DNA of 64,000 nt from Nemophila menziesii (lineage: Eukaryota > Streptophyta > Magnoliopsida > Boraginales > Hydrophyllaceae), in NCBI GenBank assembly GCA_029959085.1, contig JARWIR010000023.1, positions 7,143,860 through 7,207,859 on the forward strand, read 5' to 3'. Both the position numbers and the translations under genes were made by a program. Each line of letters opens with the position of its first letter. Position 1 is the stretch's first letter. This document shows positions 21,776 through 34,499 of the stretch, one piece after another. The notes beneath the pieces are model-generated. The model had not been told where the DNA came from. It did not search any database and worked only from the letters and a program-made list of their open reading frames with translations.

Positions 21776-23699
21776 ATAGTGGCAATAGAAAAATCAACAT
21801 CTTCTATACTCTGTGGATTTTTATGGGTACTAATTCATATTTTATGGTTCTTAACCATTTGTCACTATCTGGACTAGTAATAGCCTCTTCATAGGGTTTT
21901 AAGATCATCACTTGATGTGGTTATCATTTATATGATTTTCCTAATCAAAATTTATCTAGTATTACAATTGATTTTGGTGTATGATAATATCTATGTAACA
22001 TATAGGAGGCTTGTGCGCGATAAATTCTTCTATCCCTTGATTCTTGTTAACTTCCTTGAGGTTCATTAATCATCCCTAAGACCTCAAAGTTTGACAATTG
22101 AACCTTAAATGAAACTATTAACTAATCCAGGAAAGGAAGATGGACTGGCATCTAATGCTCTCCAGTTTGAATAAATAACTCTAAATTTTTTAATTCATTA
22201 TAATCTATTTATACATTATGAGTTTCTTCACTATAGAATATCAATCTGGAAAAGTTATAAGCCTTACCAAAAACTCATTATGTTTAGAATTGTGTAGAAA
22301 TATAATCATGTCATTTTTTTCGGTTTTCAACAAATCTATATTTGAAATATCTCAAGTCAAGCTTAACAATCATACGTCGTTTAGCATAAATCAAACATTT
22401 TCAAAATACTATATTTTGAGGTTTGATTTATATCATCTCCGTACCCCATATAGATTTTATCGACTGATTGGTGAGACCTAAGAGTTCATTAAGTATGCAA
22501 TTGACTTTATTACATAATCCAACGAGTATACTCGAAAACCAGTGAATCTTATCATGGATTGCACTATATACAATAAAAGGCATTTTCTCTTTCCGGACAA
22601 ACCATTAAAGCTTGGTAATTCAGGAGATGCTCACTGAGATGAAATCTAAGTTTTTCATAGATAATCAATTGTTAACATTTTCACTTCTAAAGGTTAATAT
22701 CGTACTGCCTTCATAATCTTATAGACTTTTTTCAAATACACTTAATAGTAGTTTGAACATTTCAAATAATTCATATTGGTGTGTCGTTTGACAAACACAT
22801 ATATATCTAATTTATATATAATGAGAGAAATAAAGTAGGAATATTTATATTTAGTTAAATTTTGGATTAACCACATACATCAAACTGAAGTTGACATAAG
22901 AACTCATTAGCACTATCTCCATTTTCATCAAAATGAAATTTTATCATATTTCATTGAGATAGGTCTCACAAGTTTCATATGATTCAAAGTTATATTCTTC
23001 AAGATAATCTACCTTGTGAAACTAGTATACTATTTTCTCATATTTTATGACATAGTCTACAACTCAAAATATTAGGTTTGATTAGTATGATTATCTATTT
23101 TTATTTATGAACAGAAACAACGATATCACCTTTATGTAGTTACTTTAGGCAACTATAATTACCATATTGTAACTATCCAATGTGGTGTAATTCCTCGGTA
23201 TGAAAGACTCTATTTTTCATTTTATACTACATTAATAAACTATAACCATCTTATGATCAAATGACTATTTTGTTCGAAAATAAGTTTACAAAAAAAAGTA
23301 TAGGTTTTCTTATAATATATTTTTCCCCATAGGCATCTCAGGAGAATTAATTATATCAATTGTGGCTGCAATAATTGCTTTGAAACCAAAATTGTAATTT
23401 AATTTCTCTATTTATCATAAGAGTATGAAACATATTTCACATATATACACTACTTGATAATTAATACCCCTTATGTGTAATAAATAGAAGTTAAAGACAT
23501 TACAAAAATAAATTTCAGTAATGCCTTTACCTTGTTTCTTTTAGTTAGATAAAACGTATCTTTTTGTTGTACTAAGTTACTTATACATTTTTTGGAGATA
23601 TTTAAGGATTCATGATAATATCCTGCTTAGATGTCTTTGTAGTACAAAACTCGTGGATACGAATACACTTAGTACCAATTCGTATTACTCTAGATCTGT

Positions 23700-23891
23700 A
23701 TGATATGCATTTTATTCATCCTCAAGAGATACTATAGTCAAGAGATTATTGATCCTATCAATGAGTTTATTGTGCATAATAAAGAATCTCATGTTGAAGA
23801 CACAATACTTGAGATTGAACCAACAAAAATGTTTTATTCGAGAAGTGATTTAACAGAAATATCAAGAAATCTAACACTATTAGAGATCTAA
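23700..23891 (+). pseudogene. Unrecognised recurrent frame, unit 1
   Basis: A 63-codon frame containing SQEIIDPINEF, EIEPTKMFYSRSDLTEI and SRNL. It recurs in frame in units 2 and 3, and with one stop in unit 4 (near 47540-47700). I recognise no family. Retention of the frame across copies may only reflect recent duplication. Confidence 0.25.
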
Positions 23892-25242
23892 AAAAGATAT
23901 GGACTTTACCTAAGAGATATATAAAAAGAAACTGTAAAACATGAATAAGTCCCCTGGTAGTTAGGTCGTTTCTCATTCATAAATAAAGTGATAATGAATG
24001 ACCCCCTAGTAATCAAGTCGTTTCTCACGCATAATTACAGCGTGGTACATTACCTATTTTATCAAATAAAATAAGAGACTTAAAAATATTTAGCCGCTAG
24101 TAATCTAATTGTTTCTAATTAGTTTTGTTGAGTTAATCCATTATAGAATAGATTATTATCAATCGCACATCCTCTGGTAGTCCAGACTTAAAACGTGAAA
24201 TCAATTATTGATACATATTATTAAGCAATATAGATTTTTTAAATTTTTACTTGAACTATAAGTCCACTTATTAGTCAAATCAAAACATGTAAACGTAACA
24301 AATTAGAAACTCTACTTGCGATGGACAAGTCTCACAGAATATTGTATGTATCGTCTTAATAAACTCAATAATTTTTATTTTTCATGTGGAAATAACTCTA
24401 AGATTCAAATTATTAATCTTGGATTATTTAAATCCTAAGCAATTTATATTAGTATTCTTGCAAAAAAATAATAATAATGCAACAACTATCAAATATAAGA
24501 AAATAAATCAATATTTTATTTTATATTCATAAACATTTTAATGATCTAAATCTTGATGGAAACTGTTACATTCATATTAAATAGTATGCATATGATCTAG
24601 TAAAGCTAATTATCAAAGACATTAAACTTTTTATTTTTTCAATATGAATCAAAATAAAAGAACCAATGAAGCAGCTCCAGAACGTGATTTTATCACTTTG
24701 TCCTATAAAATTACTACTATTATTTTAATAAGAATAAAAGTGTATCATGTGTCTTACAACATGACTCAAATATACACATATATATTTTAAGCACATTCGT
24801 CAAATAAAAGAAACTTTTTTTTTTCAATAGCTGCCTCACAAAAAAAGTAACAATGAAAAATTTCTCATTTTCTTATTTTTAATAGTGGCGCCCAACCAGA
24901 AAATAATAAGAACACCTTTTTGCGTGACACAGTATCGTAAAACTCAAAACTCTTTTACCTGCAAAGAAGAACAAAAACAAACAACTTTATTTTTCAAATT
25001 ATTACTCAAAATACAGTAAATAATTTTTGTAACCATATTTTAAACAAAAACCAACAAAAAAAATCTAATTCCTTTTTTTTGTTTGATGATAATCTATACA
25101 ATCATGAATATAGAAATTTACAATATCCACCTCATATAAAATCCAATAATAGAATGAAATATTTTATTGAATAAAACCTAAAACAATATTCATACATTGT
25201 CATATAATAATCTTTTTTTAAATCATAAATTTCAACAACCAT

Positions 25243-25255
25243 GGCTCTGATACTA
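25243..25255 (-). other. Primer-binding-site-like motif, unit 1
   Basis: The minus strand reads TAGTATCAGAGCC, one base from the standard plant initiator-Met tRNA primer site TGGTATCAGAGCC. The adjoining LTR-like end seen in unit 2 is deleted here. Confidence 0.55.
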
Positions 25256-26456
25256 TTTTAGCAGAGAAAACAAGTAATTACAATCCTGCAGCCAATCTAG
25301 TGCGATAAAAAACATAATATTATTTTGTATGCTTTTGGATCTGTATGATAATCAGATAAATAAGCCAGCTTCAAAAGCTTGAAGCCTCTACGCTTTGCAG
25401 TTCTTGATTTCCTTTAAGAACGATGATTTCCAACTTGGAGACTTGGTTACTTTTTGCGTTATGTGGCTTTTTGTTTCAAGTGAAAAGTGTAAAATTTGGT
25501 GTCATTGAATAAAAACATTATACATATAATAACTTTTGAAAAAATGAAAAGTCATCAACTTATTATGGAAATTGATTATCCTAATAATCTGATTCATTAT
25601 CCACTTGTAAAGTAGACTTGTACCTGTTACATCATACATATGATTTGGACTATCCTAGCGGGTGATACATTTCCCATTATTGGAGGTATGTGGTTAACTC
25701 CACAAACCTGGCAATTATGTGAACGAAACTCCTTCTATCTTTACCGCACGATCATCCTTTGACAAGGTTTTGATACAATCGGTATAATCTTATGACATCA
25801 TAGAGCTTAAATTTTTTATCTAGAGTTGATAGTTGACTCGTTCCTAGGAACATATATACTAAGCTATGTCCAATATCCTTTCTGCTAGCATTATGACACA
25901 CTAGTAGTCAAGTATCTAAGCACATCAAACACATAGACAACTATAGTGATGATCTCATGACAAAGAATGACACCTAAAAAATTAATTGTAGGGATTAACC
26001 CACTTGACAGTTCAAGGTAATAAACTATTATGAATCTCTAAATTTATTCAGTTCGATAATCACATCTCTATGTGCATTATCTATGCATTAAATCGGTAAA
26101 CGAGAAATTAAAATATTTATCCAATAAATAGTCGTTAACTACATATTAATCTTACCATATCATCTAGGGCCAAGCTCAATGATCCTACGACTAAGAACAA
26201 GTTTATATTAAATCCCATGAGCTAGATTCTCAATATCATAACACCTTATGATTTATATTCCATAACTTAATCAAAGATATTCCTCCTTATTATGTTGATG
26301 AATTCCTTAATAGTAAAAGCGTGTCAATGATTCAAGAAAGAAATTCCTTTGATCAATATTGTAGCGATAACTATTATCGTGCACAATAAACCCTAATGTA
26401 TAATTCATTACAAGACAATCGAAGCTAGGAGATAATTACAACAATTATTATTACTA

Positions 26457-26546
26457 GATAAGGCCAATTTACAACCAGAAGCTAAGTTTGCTAAAATAAG
26501 AACCGCAACTGAAGCTATAGCGAAGGCCAAAAAGGAGAGAACTTGA
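26457..26546 (+). other. Short exon-like frame, unit 1
   Basis: A 30-codon frame (DKANLQPEAKFAKIRTATEA then IAKAKKERT and TGA), rich in Ala, Lys and Glu and unlike the AT-rich surroundings. Copies at 33688-33777 and 43278-43367 have exactly the same length, but nearly all differences alter amino acids. It may be a remnant of a helical coding exon; no family is recognised. Confidence 0.25.
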
Positions 26547-27249
26547 AAGAGGAGCTTCTAGACAAGCCTTTCTCAAGATAAAATTTATTAAAAATTACAC
26601 TACACTAACCTATTAAATAATATATTAAACAAAATAACCTATATTTAGCAGTGAAACAACAAAATATCATACAAATAACTTAATATTATACAAACAAAAA
26701 AATAAAAAAGAATACTATGAAGATGATATTAAGAAGTTGACGTGAGCCATGTGAAGATTTTATAAATTCAATGGAACCTTAAAGTGTAAATATACAATTT
26801 TGTATAGGTTCAGATTTTTTTTAATGAAAACCTTGGGGGAGCATGAAAGAAATTTTTGTAAAGAATTATTGAAGTGTTGATAACTTCACATCATAAAAAA
26901 ACGATAATTTTTTTTTCATTTTGAATGTATTTTTTGTGTATAGTCAAGATAGAAAAAATTAGTTAGAACATAACAAGTCTAACATGTGAGTTGATGAAAT
27001 GTATTATTTTTCACTCTTTACAAAGCTATGGAATTTTGTGTTTGTATCACATAGTAGAAAGTGGAGAAGCAACATATCAATTTATTTATTAAATAATATA
27101 TAAGTATACATACAATTATATTCTTAGCCAAAACTTGAGAGAACTAAAATCTTAAAATTTTGGTGCAAATGCTACTATCGGATATGATCACTTATAAGGA
27201 AGAAAATGGATAACCATTAATTAGAAACAAAACTCACAAACAATATCAA

Positions 27250-29600
27250 AAAAAAATTTAACTCTTAAATTCTTTTATTAAATTAAAAATAAGTTATTTA
27301 CACACCCAGAATTAAGAAACATTAGATAGCAAACTGAAAAAATTTAAAAAAATAAATCCTTAAACAAACTACAAACTTCCCAAATCTTTTCATCAATAAA
27401 GCTGACTAATGTCTTCGTCTCTTTTTCCTCAACCATTCTCACAACCTTCAGAAGGTGTACTTGCACCGAGACTTGACATATTTCAATTGTGCTTCTACTC
27501 AATTTTATTAAATCCACTTCTTTCCCGGCTACTCCATGAAGCTCTTTTTTTTCCTTTTTTGCCATCTCCATTTCTCAAAGTAACTAGTGTAGCACCTGAA
27601 ACAACAACAGTTGAAACAAAGTGCATGATACATGCATTCAAATAATATTCGCAAATTCAGTAACTAAAAAATTATTCTTGTGGATAATTAGGGAAATTGG
27701 TAGAAAATTTGTGAACTTTTGAAGGAATACATTAGTTTATGAATACTAGTATTCACATTATCGATAAATAATGTCTAAGGGATATCCACTGAACTTTCAT
27801 AAAATAAAACATAAAACTTCTATTGTGAAATACTAAACAGAATATATATGGTAAGGAAGGTGTAATTGGCAATATGATTTAATATTGATATATCTCCGTT
27901 CAAAGAAACACATAAGATTGATCTACTGTAATCATTCATCTCTTATTCTCTTAATCATAGGATATATAATCACAAATATATAGATAAATTAACTACCTAC
28001 ATCCACTAGTAATCCAATAATTCACTTCTAAATTAAATGTAAGTTACTTGATTAGGAATTAACTATTTAAATGATGCAAAATAATAATTTTCTTGATATA
28101 AGTATAAACAAGTAACTCACTTTGAAAAAATATGGATATTCAAAAAATTAAATAGACATTCATTAAACAAAAGGTTTATCAAAAGAAGAAGATTTTAACT
28201 TTTACATTTGTAAAACAACCGTCCTTCTAAGAAATACATATTTGAATATTACTTTTAAAGATTATTTTATATAAAAGATATAAAGGGTCCCTTTCATGAA
28301 ATTATGTATAAGATTCCACAAAGTAAAAATACAAATTTACATGGTCAACCAATTATAAATCCTAAACTTGAAGACATATAAAAGCGTGACTTAAGAATGT
28401 TAACTAAAAAAATTGAATAGAAGAGATAAAACTTACGGAGATTATTACATAGGATGTTAAGCTTTGTTGAAATGACATGGTCAACAATCTTTCTATATAA
28501 ATGCAACATTAAAAAAATTAATTATATATTAAATTTTGATTACTATTTATTGCAATTATGAAAAAGCTAATGAAAGTCTAATTAATTAGAAAAAAATAAA
28601 TGAATCTAAAAAAATAATAATCAATAATTCATAATTATGTATAGATAAATAATTTTTAAATATAATATATATATTTCTTTATCCCTAATATGTACCTATA
28701 ATAAGATTATAAATCAAATTTTATTTCTTCTTACATAAAATTAATTAATTTTTCTAAATAAATAGATAAAAGCTATATATTTATATAAAAAACCTATCAA
28801 AATAGATTACCTTTGGAAGTAAAAAAAAAATTATTGTATAAAAAGATAATATCAAAACAGATTACCTTTACTAGAATGGTAACAACCTATTTCTTTGGTT
28901 TTTGTTTTGTTTTATTTTTTTACTCTATCCATCAAAGATCTAATGATTGATAATGATGTGGATTTCGTCCCATCAAATATTTCTGGTTATTAGTTTTAAA
29001 AATATTATAATAGATGCAGATCTCTTCTTTACTAGGGAAACTCATGACATTTATAAAAGTTTAATTTGTATTTAAAATTCATTTAATAAGGTTAGAACAA
29101 ATGACGATCCACTATAGTTTTATACAAAAGAATATGCATTTTTTTCCTGAAAAATGAAGTTATGTGGATTGGCTACATATTTATGTACATAATATACAGA
29201 TCCACTACATACACTTACAGATCTGTACACATATATATCCATATCCCCTAAATACACCAAAAAACGGTAAAAAATAAAAGATTTGATGACTTTTTACCAT
29301 AAAAATAAATTTCTTGAACCTGTAAACTTTGAACTCCATAATACGGATCTTTTTTTTGTATAATATAATATAGATTGTGCTTCATAAGATATGAATACAA
29401 TAAAGAGAGAGAATAGAAAGATAGAGAAGAGAGACGAATAAACAGATGCAAGAAACAAAAAGAAAGAGAATAGGAACACATGTATATATACTTAGAAAGA
29501 GAAAAGAATAGGTGGAAATAAGTAAAACAAAATAAAATGAGAATGCAATTATATTAAAAAAGGTAAGACTTCCATCCAATATTGACACATGTCTATAGTT
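27250..29600 (-). pseudogene. Transcription-unit-like segment, unit 1 (function unknown)
   Basis: On the minus strand a pyrimidine-rich leader-like stretch (about 29480-29400, CTCTCTTCTCTATC words) leads to a short frame (29248-29481). About 1.6 kb further, TTGTTGTTTCAG (a good splice acceptor, near 27595) opens a frame with LHGVAGKEVDLIKLSRSTIE and MVEEKETKTLVSFIDEKIWE, ending near 27344. AATAAA follows near 27275. This looks like the first and last exons of a gene, but I recognise no family. The frame is retained in unit 3 and partly in units 2 and 4. Confidence 0.35.
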
Positions 29601-30913
29601 TAGTTTATTGATTTCTATAAATATGGGCCATGTGTCATAATATAATATTGGTCCATCATTGAAGAATTTTTATATTAAAAAAGGAGGTTTAGTTGGTATT
29701 TTCCACACTCTAATTAAAAAACACTTGATCATTTTTATATAACACCACAAGACTATATGACTTATATATACTCTTAAAAAATTTCTCTTGGTTCATTTTT
29801 ACAATGAGTGTGTAAATACATTCTATAAGTATAATATTAGTAGACAAACGTATGGTAGGTAAACTAACAAAATTTATAATAATTGGGAATATATAGTGAG
29901 AAAAAGAATTGGAGTCTTTGTATGTGTGTTTTCTAATGTCGGGACCCTTTAAACATTTTCTTTTGAATTTATTTGATTTACCAAGTCTTTGGGATGATAA
30001 TGGTTACTTCAATCACGTAGCAAAATCTTGTTATCATATCACTAGATCTACCACCATAATATATTTTGGTCAAACCTTCTTCAAAAATGTTGTATATTAG
30101 CTAGTTTTGATGAAATAATTTATATAAAAGTGATAAGATATATATTATGTTTATAATAATATTAATATTAATATTCGTTATAAATCATAGTAATTAAATT
30201 TATTTTATTGTAATATTTTATCTGTATATCTACATGACTATAACTGAATGAAAGAAAAGATATATATTTGAATATATTTTCTTCAAATAACTATTACAAT
30301 ATATATTTCCTATAACTGTAATAAACTGTTCTACTATTTTAATTTCAAATAACAATTACCATTATATTCCCACCTAACTTACAATTTTTAACACTATCCA
30401 ATGTGGTGTAATTCCTCGCTATGAAAGACTCTATTTTTCATTTTATACTACATTAATAAACTATAACCATCTTATGATCATATGACTATTTCGTTCGAAA
30501 ATAAGTTTACAAAAAAAGTACAGTTTTTCTTATAATATATTTTTCCCCATAGGCATCTTAGGAGAATTAATTATATCAATTGTGGCTGCAATAATTGCTT
30601 TGAAATCAAAATTGTAATTTAACTTCTCTATTTATCATAGGAGTATGAAACATATTTCCCATATATACACTACTTGATAATTAATACCCCTTATGTGTAA
30701 TAAATAGAAGTTAAAGACATTACAAAAATAAATTTCAGTAATGCCTTTACCTTGTTTCTTTTAGTTAGATAAAACGTATCTTTTGGTTGTACTAAGTTAC
30801 TTATACATTTTTTGGAGATATTTAAGGATTCATGATAATATCCTGCTTAGATGTCTTTGTAGTACAAAACTCGTGGATACGAATACACTTAGTACCAATT
30901 CGTATTACTCTAG

Positions 30914-31111
30914 ATGTGTATGATATGCATTTTATTCATCCTCAAGAGATACTATAGTAAAGAGATTATTGATCCTATGAATGAGTTTATTGTGCATAAG
31001 AAAGAATCTCATGTTGAAGACACAATACTTGAGATTGAACCAACAAAAATGTTTTATTCGAGAAGTGATTTAACAGAAATATCAAGAAATCTAAAACTAT
31101 TAGAGATCTAA
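30914..31111 (+). pseudogene. Unrecognised recurrent frame, unit 2
   Basis: Same frame as in unit 1 with a few substitutions (for example HKKESHVEDTILEIEPTK). No family is recognised. Confidence 0.25.
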
Positions 31112-32463
31112 AAAAGATATAGACTTTACCTAAGAGATATATAAAAAGAAACTGTAAAACATGAATAAGCCCCCTGGTAGTTAGGTCGTTTCTCATTTAT
31201 AAATAAAGTGATAATGAATGACCCCCTAGTAATCAAGTCGTTTCTCACGCATAATTAAAGTGTGGTACATTACCTATTTTATCAAATAAAATAAGAGACT
31301 TAAAAATATTTAGCCCTTAGTAATCTAATTGTGTCTAATTAGTTTTGTTGAGTTAATCCACTATAGAATAGATTATTATCAATCTCACATCCTCTGGTAG
31401 TCCAGACTTAAAACGTGAAATCAATTATTGATACCTATTATTAAGCAATATAGATTTTTTAAATTTTTTCTTGAACTATATGTCAACTTATTAGTCAGAT
31501 CAAAACATGTAAACGTACCAAATTAGAAACTCTACTTGGAATGGACAAGTCTCACGGAATATTTTATGTATCGTCTTAATAAACTCAATAATTCTTATTT
31601 TTCAGGTGGAAATAACTCTAAGATACAAGTTATTAATCTTGGATTATTTAAATCCTAAGCAATTTATATTAGTATTCTTGCAAATAAAAATAATAATACA
31701 ACAACTATCAAATATAAGAAAATAAATCAATATTTATTTTATATTCATAAAACATTTTAATGATCTAAATCTTGATGGAAACGGTTACATTCATATTAAA
31801 TAGTATGCATATGATCTAGTAAAGCTAATTATCAAAGACCATTAAACTTTTTATTTTTTCAATATGAATCAAAATAAAAGAACCAATGAAGCAGCTCCAG
31901 AATGTGATTTTATCACTTTGTCCTATAAAATTACTACTATTATTTTAATAAGAATAAAAGTTTATCATGTGTCTTACAACATGACTCAAATATACACATA
32001 TATTTTAAACACATTCGTCAAATAAAAGAAATTTTTTTTTCAATAGCTGCCTCACAAAAAAAGTAACAATTTCATTTTCTTATTTTTAATAGTGGCGCCC
32101 AGCCAGAAAATAATAAGAACACCTTTTTGCGCGAAACAGTATCGTAAAACTCAAAACTCTTTTACCTGCAAAGAAGAACAAAAACAAACAACTTTATTTT
32201 TCAAATTATTACTCACTTACAATGAATAAAATACAGTAAATAATTTTTGTAACCATATTTCAAAAAAAAAACCAACAAAAAAAATCTAATTCCTTTTTTT
32301 TGTTTGATGATAATCTATACAATCATGAATATAGAAATTTACAACATCCACCTCATATAAAATCCAATAATAGAATGAAATATTTTATTGAATAAATCCT
32401 AAAACAATATTCATACATTGTCATATAATAATCTTGTTTTAAATCATAAATTTCAACAACCAT

Positions 32464-32480
32464 GGCTCTGATACTACTTG
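32464..32480 (-). other. Primer-binding-site-like motif with LTR-like end, unit 2
   Basis: On the minus strand an LTR-like terminus ...CTATCCTTCA is followed after 2 nt by TAGTATCAGAGCC (32464-32476), as in plant LTR elements where the tRNA-iMet primer site follows the 5' LTR. The putative LTR would extend to higher coordinates (from 32479). Its other end and a partner LTR could not be located. Confidence 0.55.
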
Positions 32481-33687
32481 AAGGATAGAAATTACGATTA
32501 TATCAATATTTAGCAGCGAAAACAAGTAATTACAATCCTGCAGCCAATCTAGTGCGATAAAAAAAATAATATTATTTTGTATGCTTTTGGATATGTATGA
32601 TAATCAGATAATTAAGCCAGCTTCAAAAGCTTGAAGCCTCTATGCTTTGCAGTTCTTGATTTCCTTTCAGAACGATGATTTCCAACTTGGAGACTAGGTT
32701 ACTTTTTGCGTTATGTGGCTTTTTGTTTCAAGTGAAATGTGAAAAATTTGGTGTCATTGAATAAAAACATTATACATATAATAACTTTAGAAAAAATGAA
32801 AAGTCATCAACTTATTATGGAAATTGATTATCCTAATAATCTGATTCATTATCCACTTGTAAAGTAGACTTGTACCTTTTACATCATACATATGATTTGG
32901 ACTATCCTAGCAGGTGATATATTTCCCATTATTGGAGGTATGTGGTTAACTCCACAAAGCTGGCAATTATGTGAACGAAACTCCTTCTATCTTTACCGCA
33001 CGATCATCCTTTGACAAGGTTTTGATATAATCGGTATAATCTTATGACATCATAGAGCTTAAACTTTTTATCTAGAGTTGATAGTTGACTCGTTCCTAGG
33101 AACATATATACTAAGCTATGTCCAATATCCTTTCTGCTAGCATTATGACACACTAGTAGTCAAGTATCTAAGCACATCAAACACATAGACAACTATAGTG
33201 ATGATCTCAGGACAAAGAATGACACATAAAAAATTAATTGTAGGGATTAACCCACTTGACAGTTCAAGGTAATAAACTATTATGAATCTCTAATTTTATT
33301 CAGTTCGATAATCACATCTCTATGTGCATTATCTATGCATTAAATCGGTAAACGGGAAATTAAAATATTTATCCAATAAATAGTCGTTAACTACATATTA
33401 ATCTTACCATATCATCTAGGGCCAAGCTCAATGGTCCTACGACTAAAAACAAGTTTGTATTAAATCCCATGAGCTAGATTCTCAATATCATAACACCTTA
33501 TGATTTATATTTCATAACTTAATCAAAGATATTCCTCCTTATTATGTTGATGTGTCAATGATTCAAGAAAGAAATTCCTTTGATCAATATTGTAGCGATA
33601 ACTATTATCGTGCACAATAAACACTAATGTATAATTTATTACAAGACAATCGAAGCTAGGGGATAATTACAACAATAATTATTACTA

Positions 33688-33777
33688 GATAAGGCCAAAT
33701 TACAACAAGAAGCTAAGTTTGCTAAAATAAGAACCGCAACTGAAGCTATAGCGAAGGCCAGAAAGGAGAGAACTTGA
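33688..33777 (+). other. Short exon-like frame, unit 2
   Basis: Unit 2 copy of the frame at 26457-26546, with N-to-K, P-to-Q and K-to-R changes and the same stop. Confidence 0.22.
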
Positions 33778-34499
33778 AAGAGGAGCTTCTAGACAAGCCT
33801 TTCTCAAGATAAAATTTATTAAAAATCACACTACACTAACCTATTAAATAATATATTAACCAACATAACCTAAATTTAGCAGTGAAACAACAAAATATCA
33901 TACAAATAACTTAATATTATACAAACAAAAAAATAAAAAAGAATACTATGAAGATGATATTAAATAGTTGACTTGAGCCATGTGAAGATTTTATAAATTC
34001 AATGGAACCTTAAAGTGTAAATATACAATCTTGTATAGGTTCAGATTTTTTTTTAATGAAAACCTTGGGGGAGCACGAAAACAATTTTTGTAAAGAATTA
34101 TTGAAGTGTTGATAACTTCACATCATAAAAAAAGGATAAAATTTTTTTTTCATTTTGAATGTATTTTTTGTGTATAGTGAAGATAGAAAAAATTAGTTAG
34201 AACATAACAAGTCTAACATGTGAGTTGATGAAACGTATTATTTGCCACTCTTTACAAAGCTATGGAATTTTGTGTTTGTATCACATAGTAGAAAGTGGAA
34301 AAGCAACATATCAATTTATTTATTAAAAAATATATAAGTATACATACAATTATATTCTTAGCAAAAACTTGAGAGAAGTAAAATCTTAAAATTTTGGTGC
34401 AAATGCTACTATCGGATATGATCACTTATAAGGAAGAAAATGGATAACCATTAATTAGAAACAAAACTCACAAACAATATCAAAAAAAATTTAACTCTT

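Larger units (their letters stand above)
21172..30392. repeat. Tandem array unit 1 (left-truncated)
   Basis: The first of four diverged copies of a long unit. It shares landmarks with the others: TTTCTAGTACTCCATTAC at 21172, ACTATCCAATGTGG at 23172, GGCTCTGATACTA at 25243, a conserved block near 27356-27640 and another near 29200-29800. Compared with unit 3 it lacks about 320 bp at the left edge. It also lacks about 30 bp just right of the primer-site-like motif. Its right 7.2 kb (23172-30392) is almost identical to unit 2. Confidence 0.92.
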
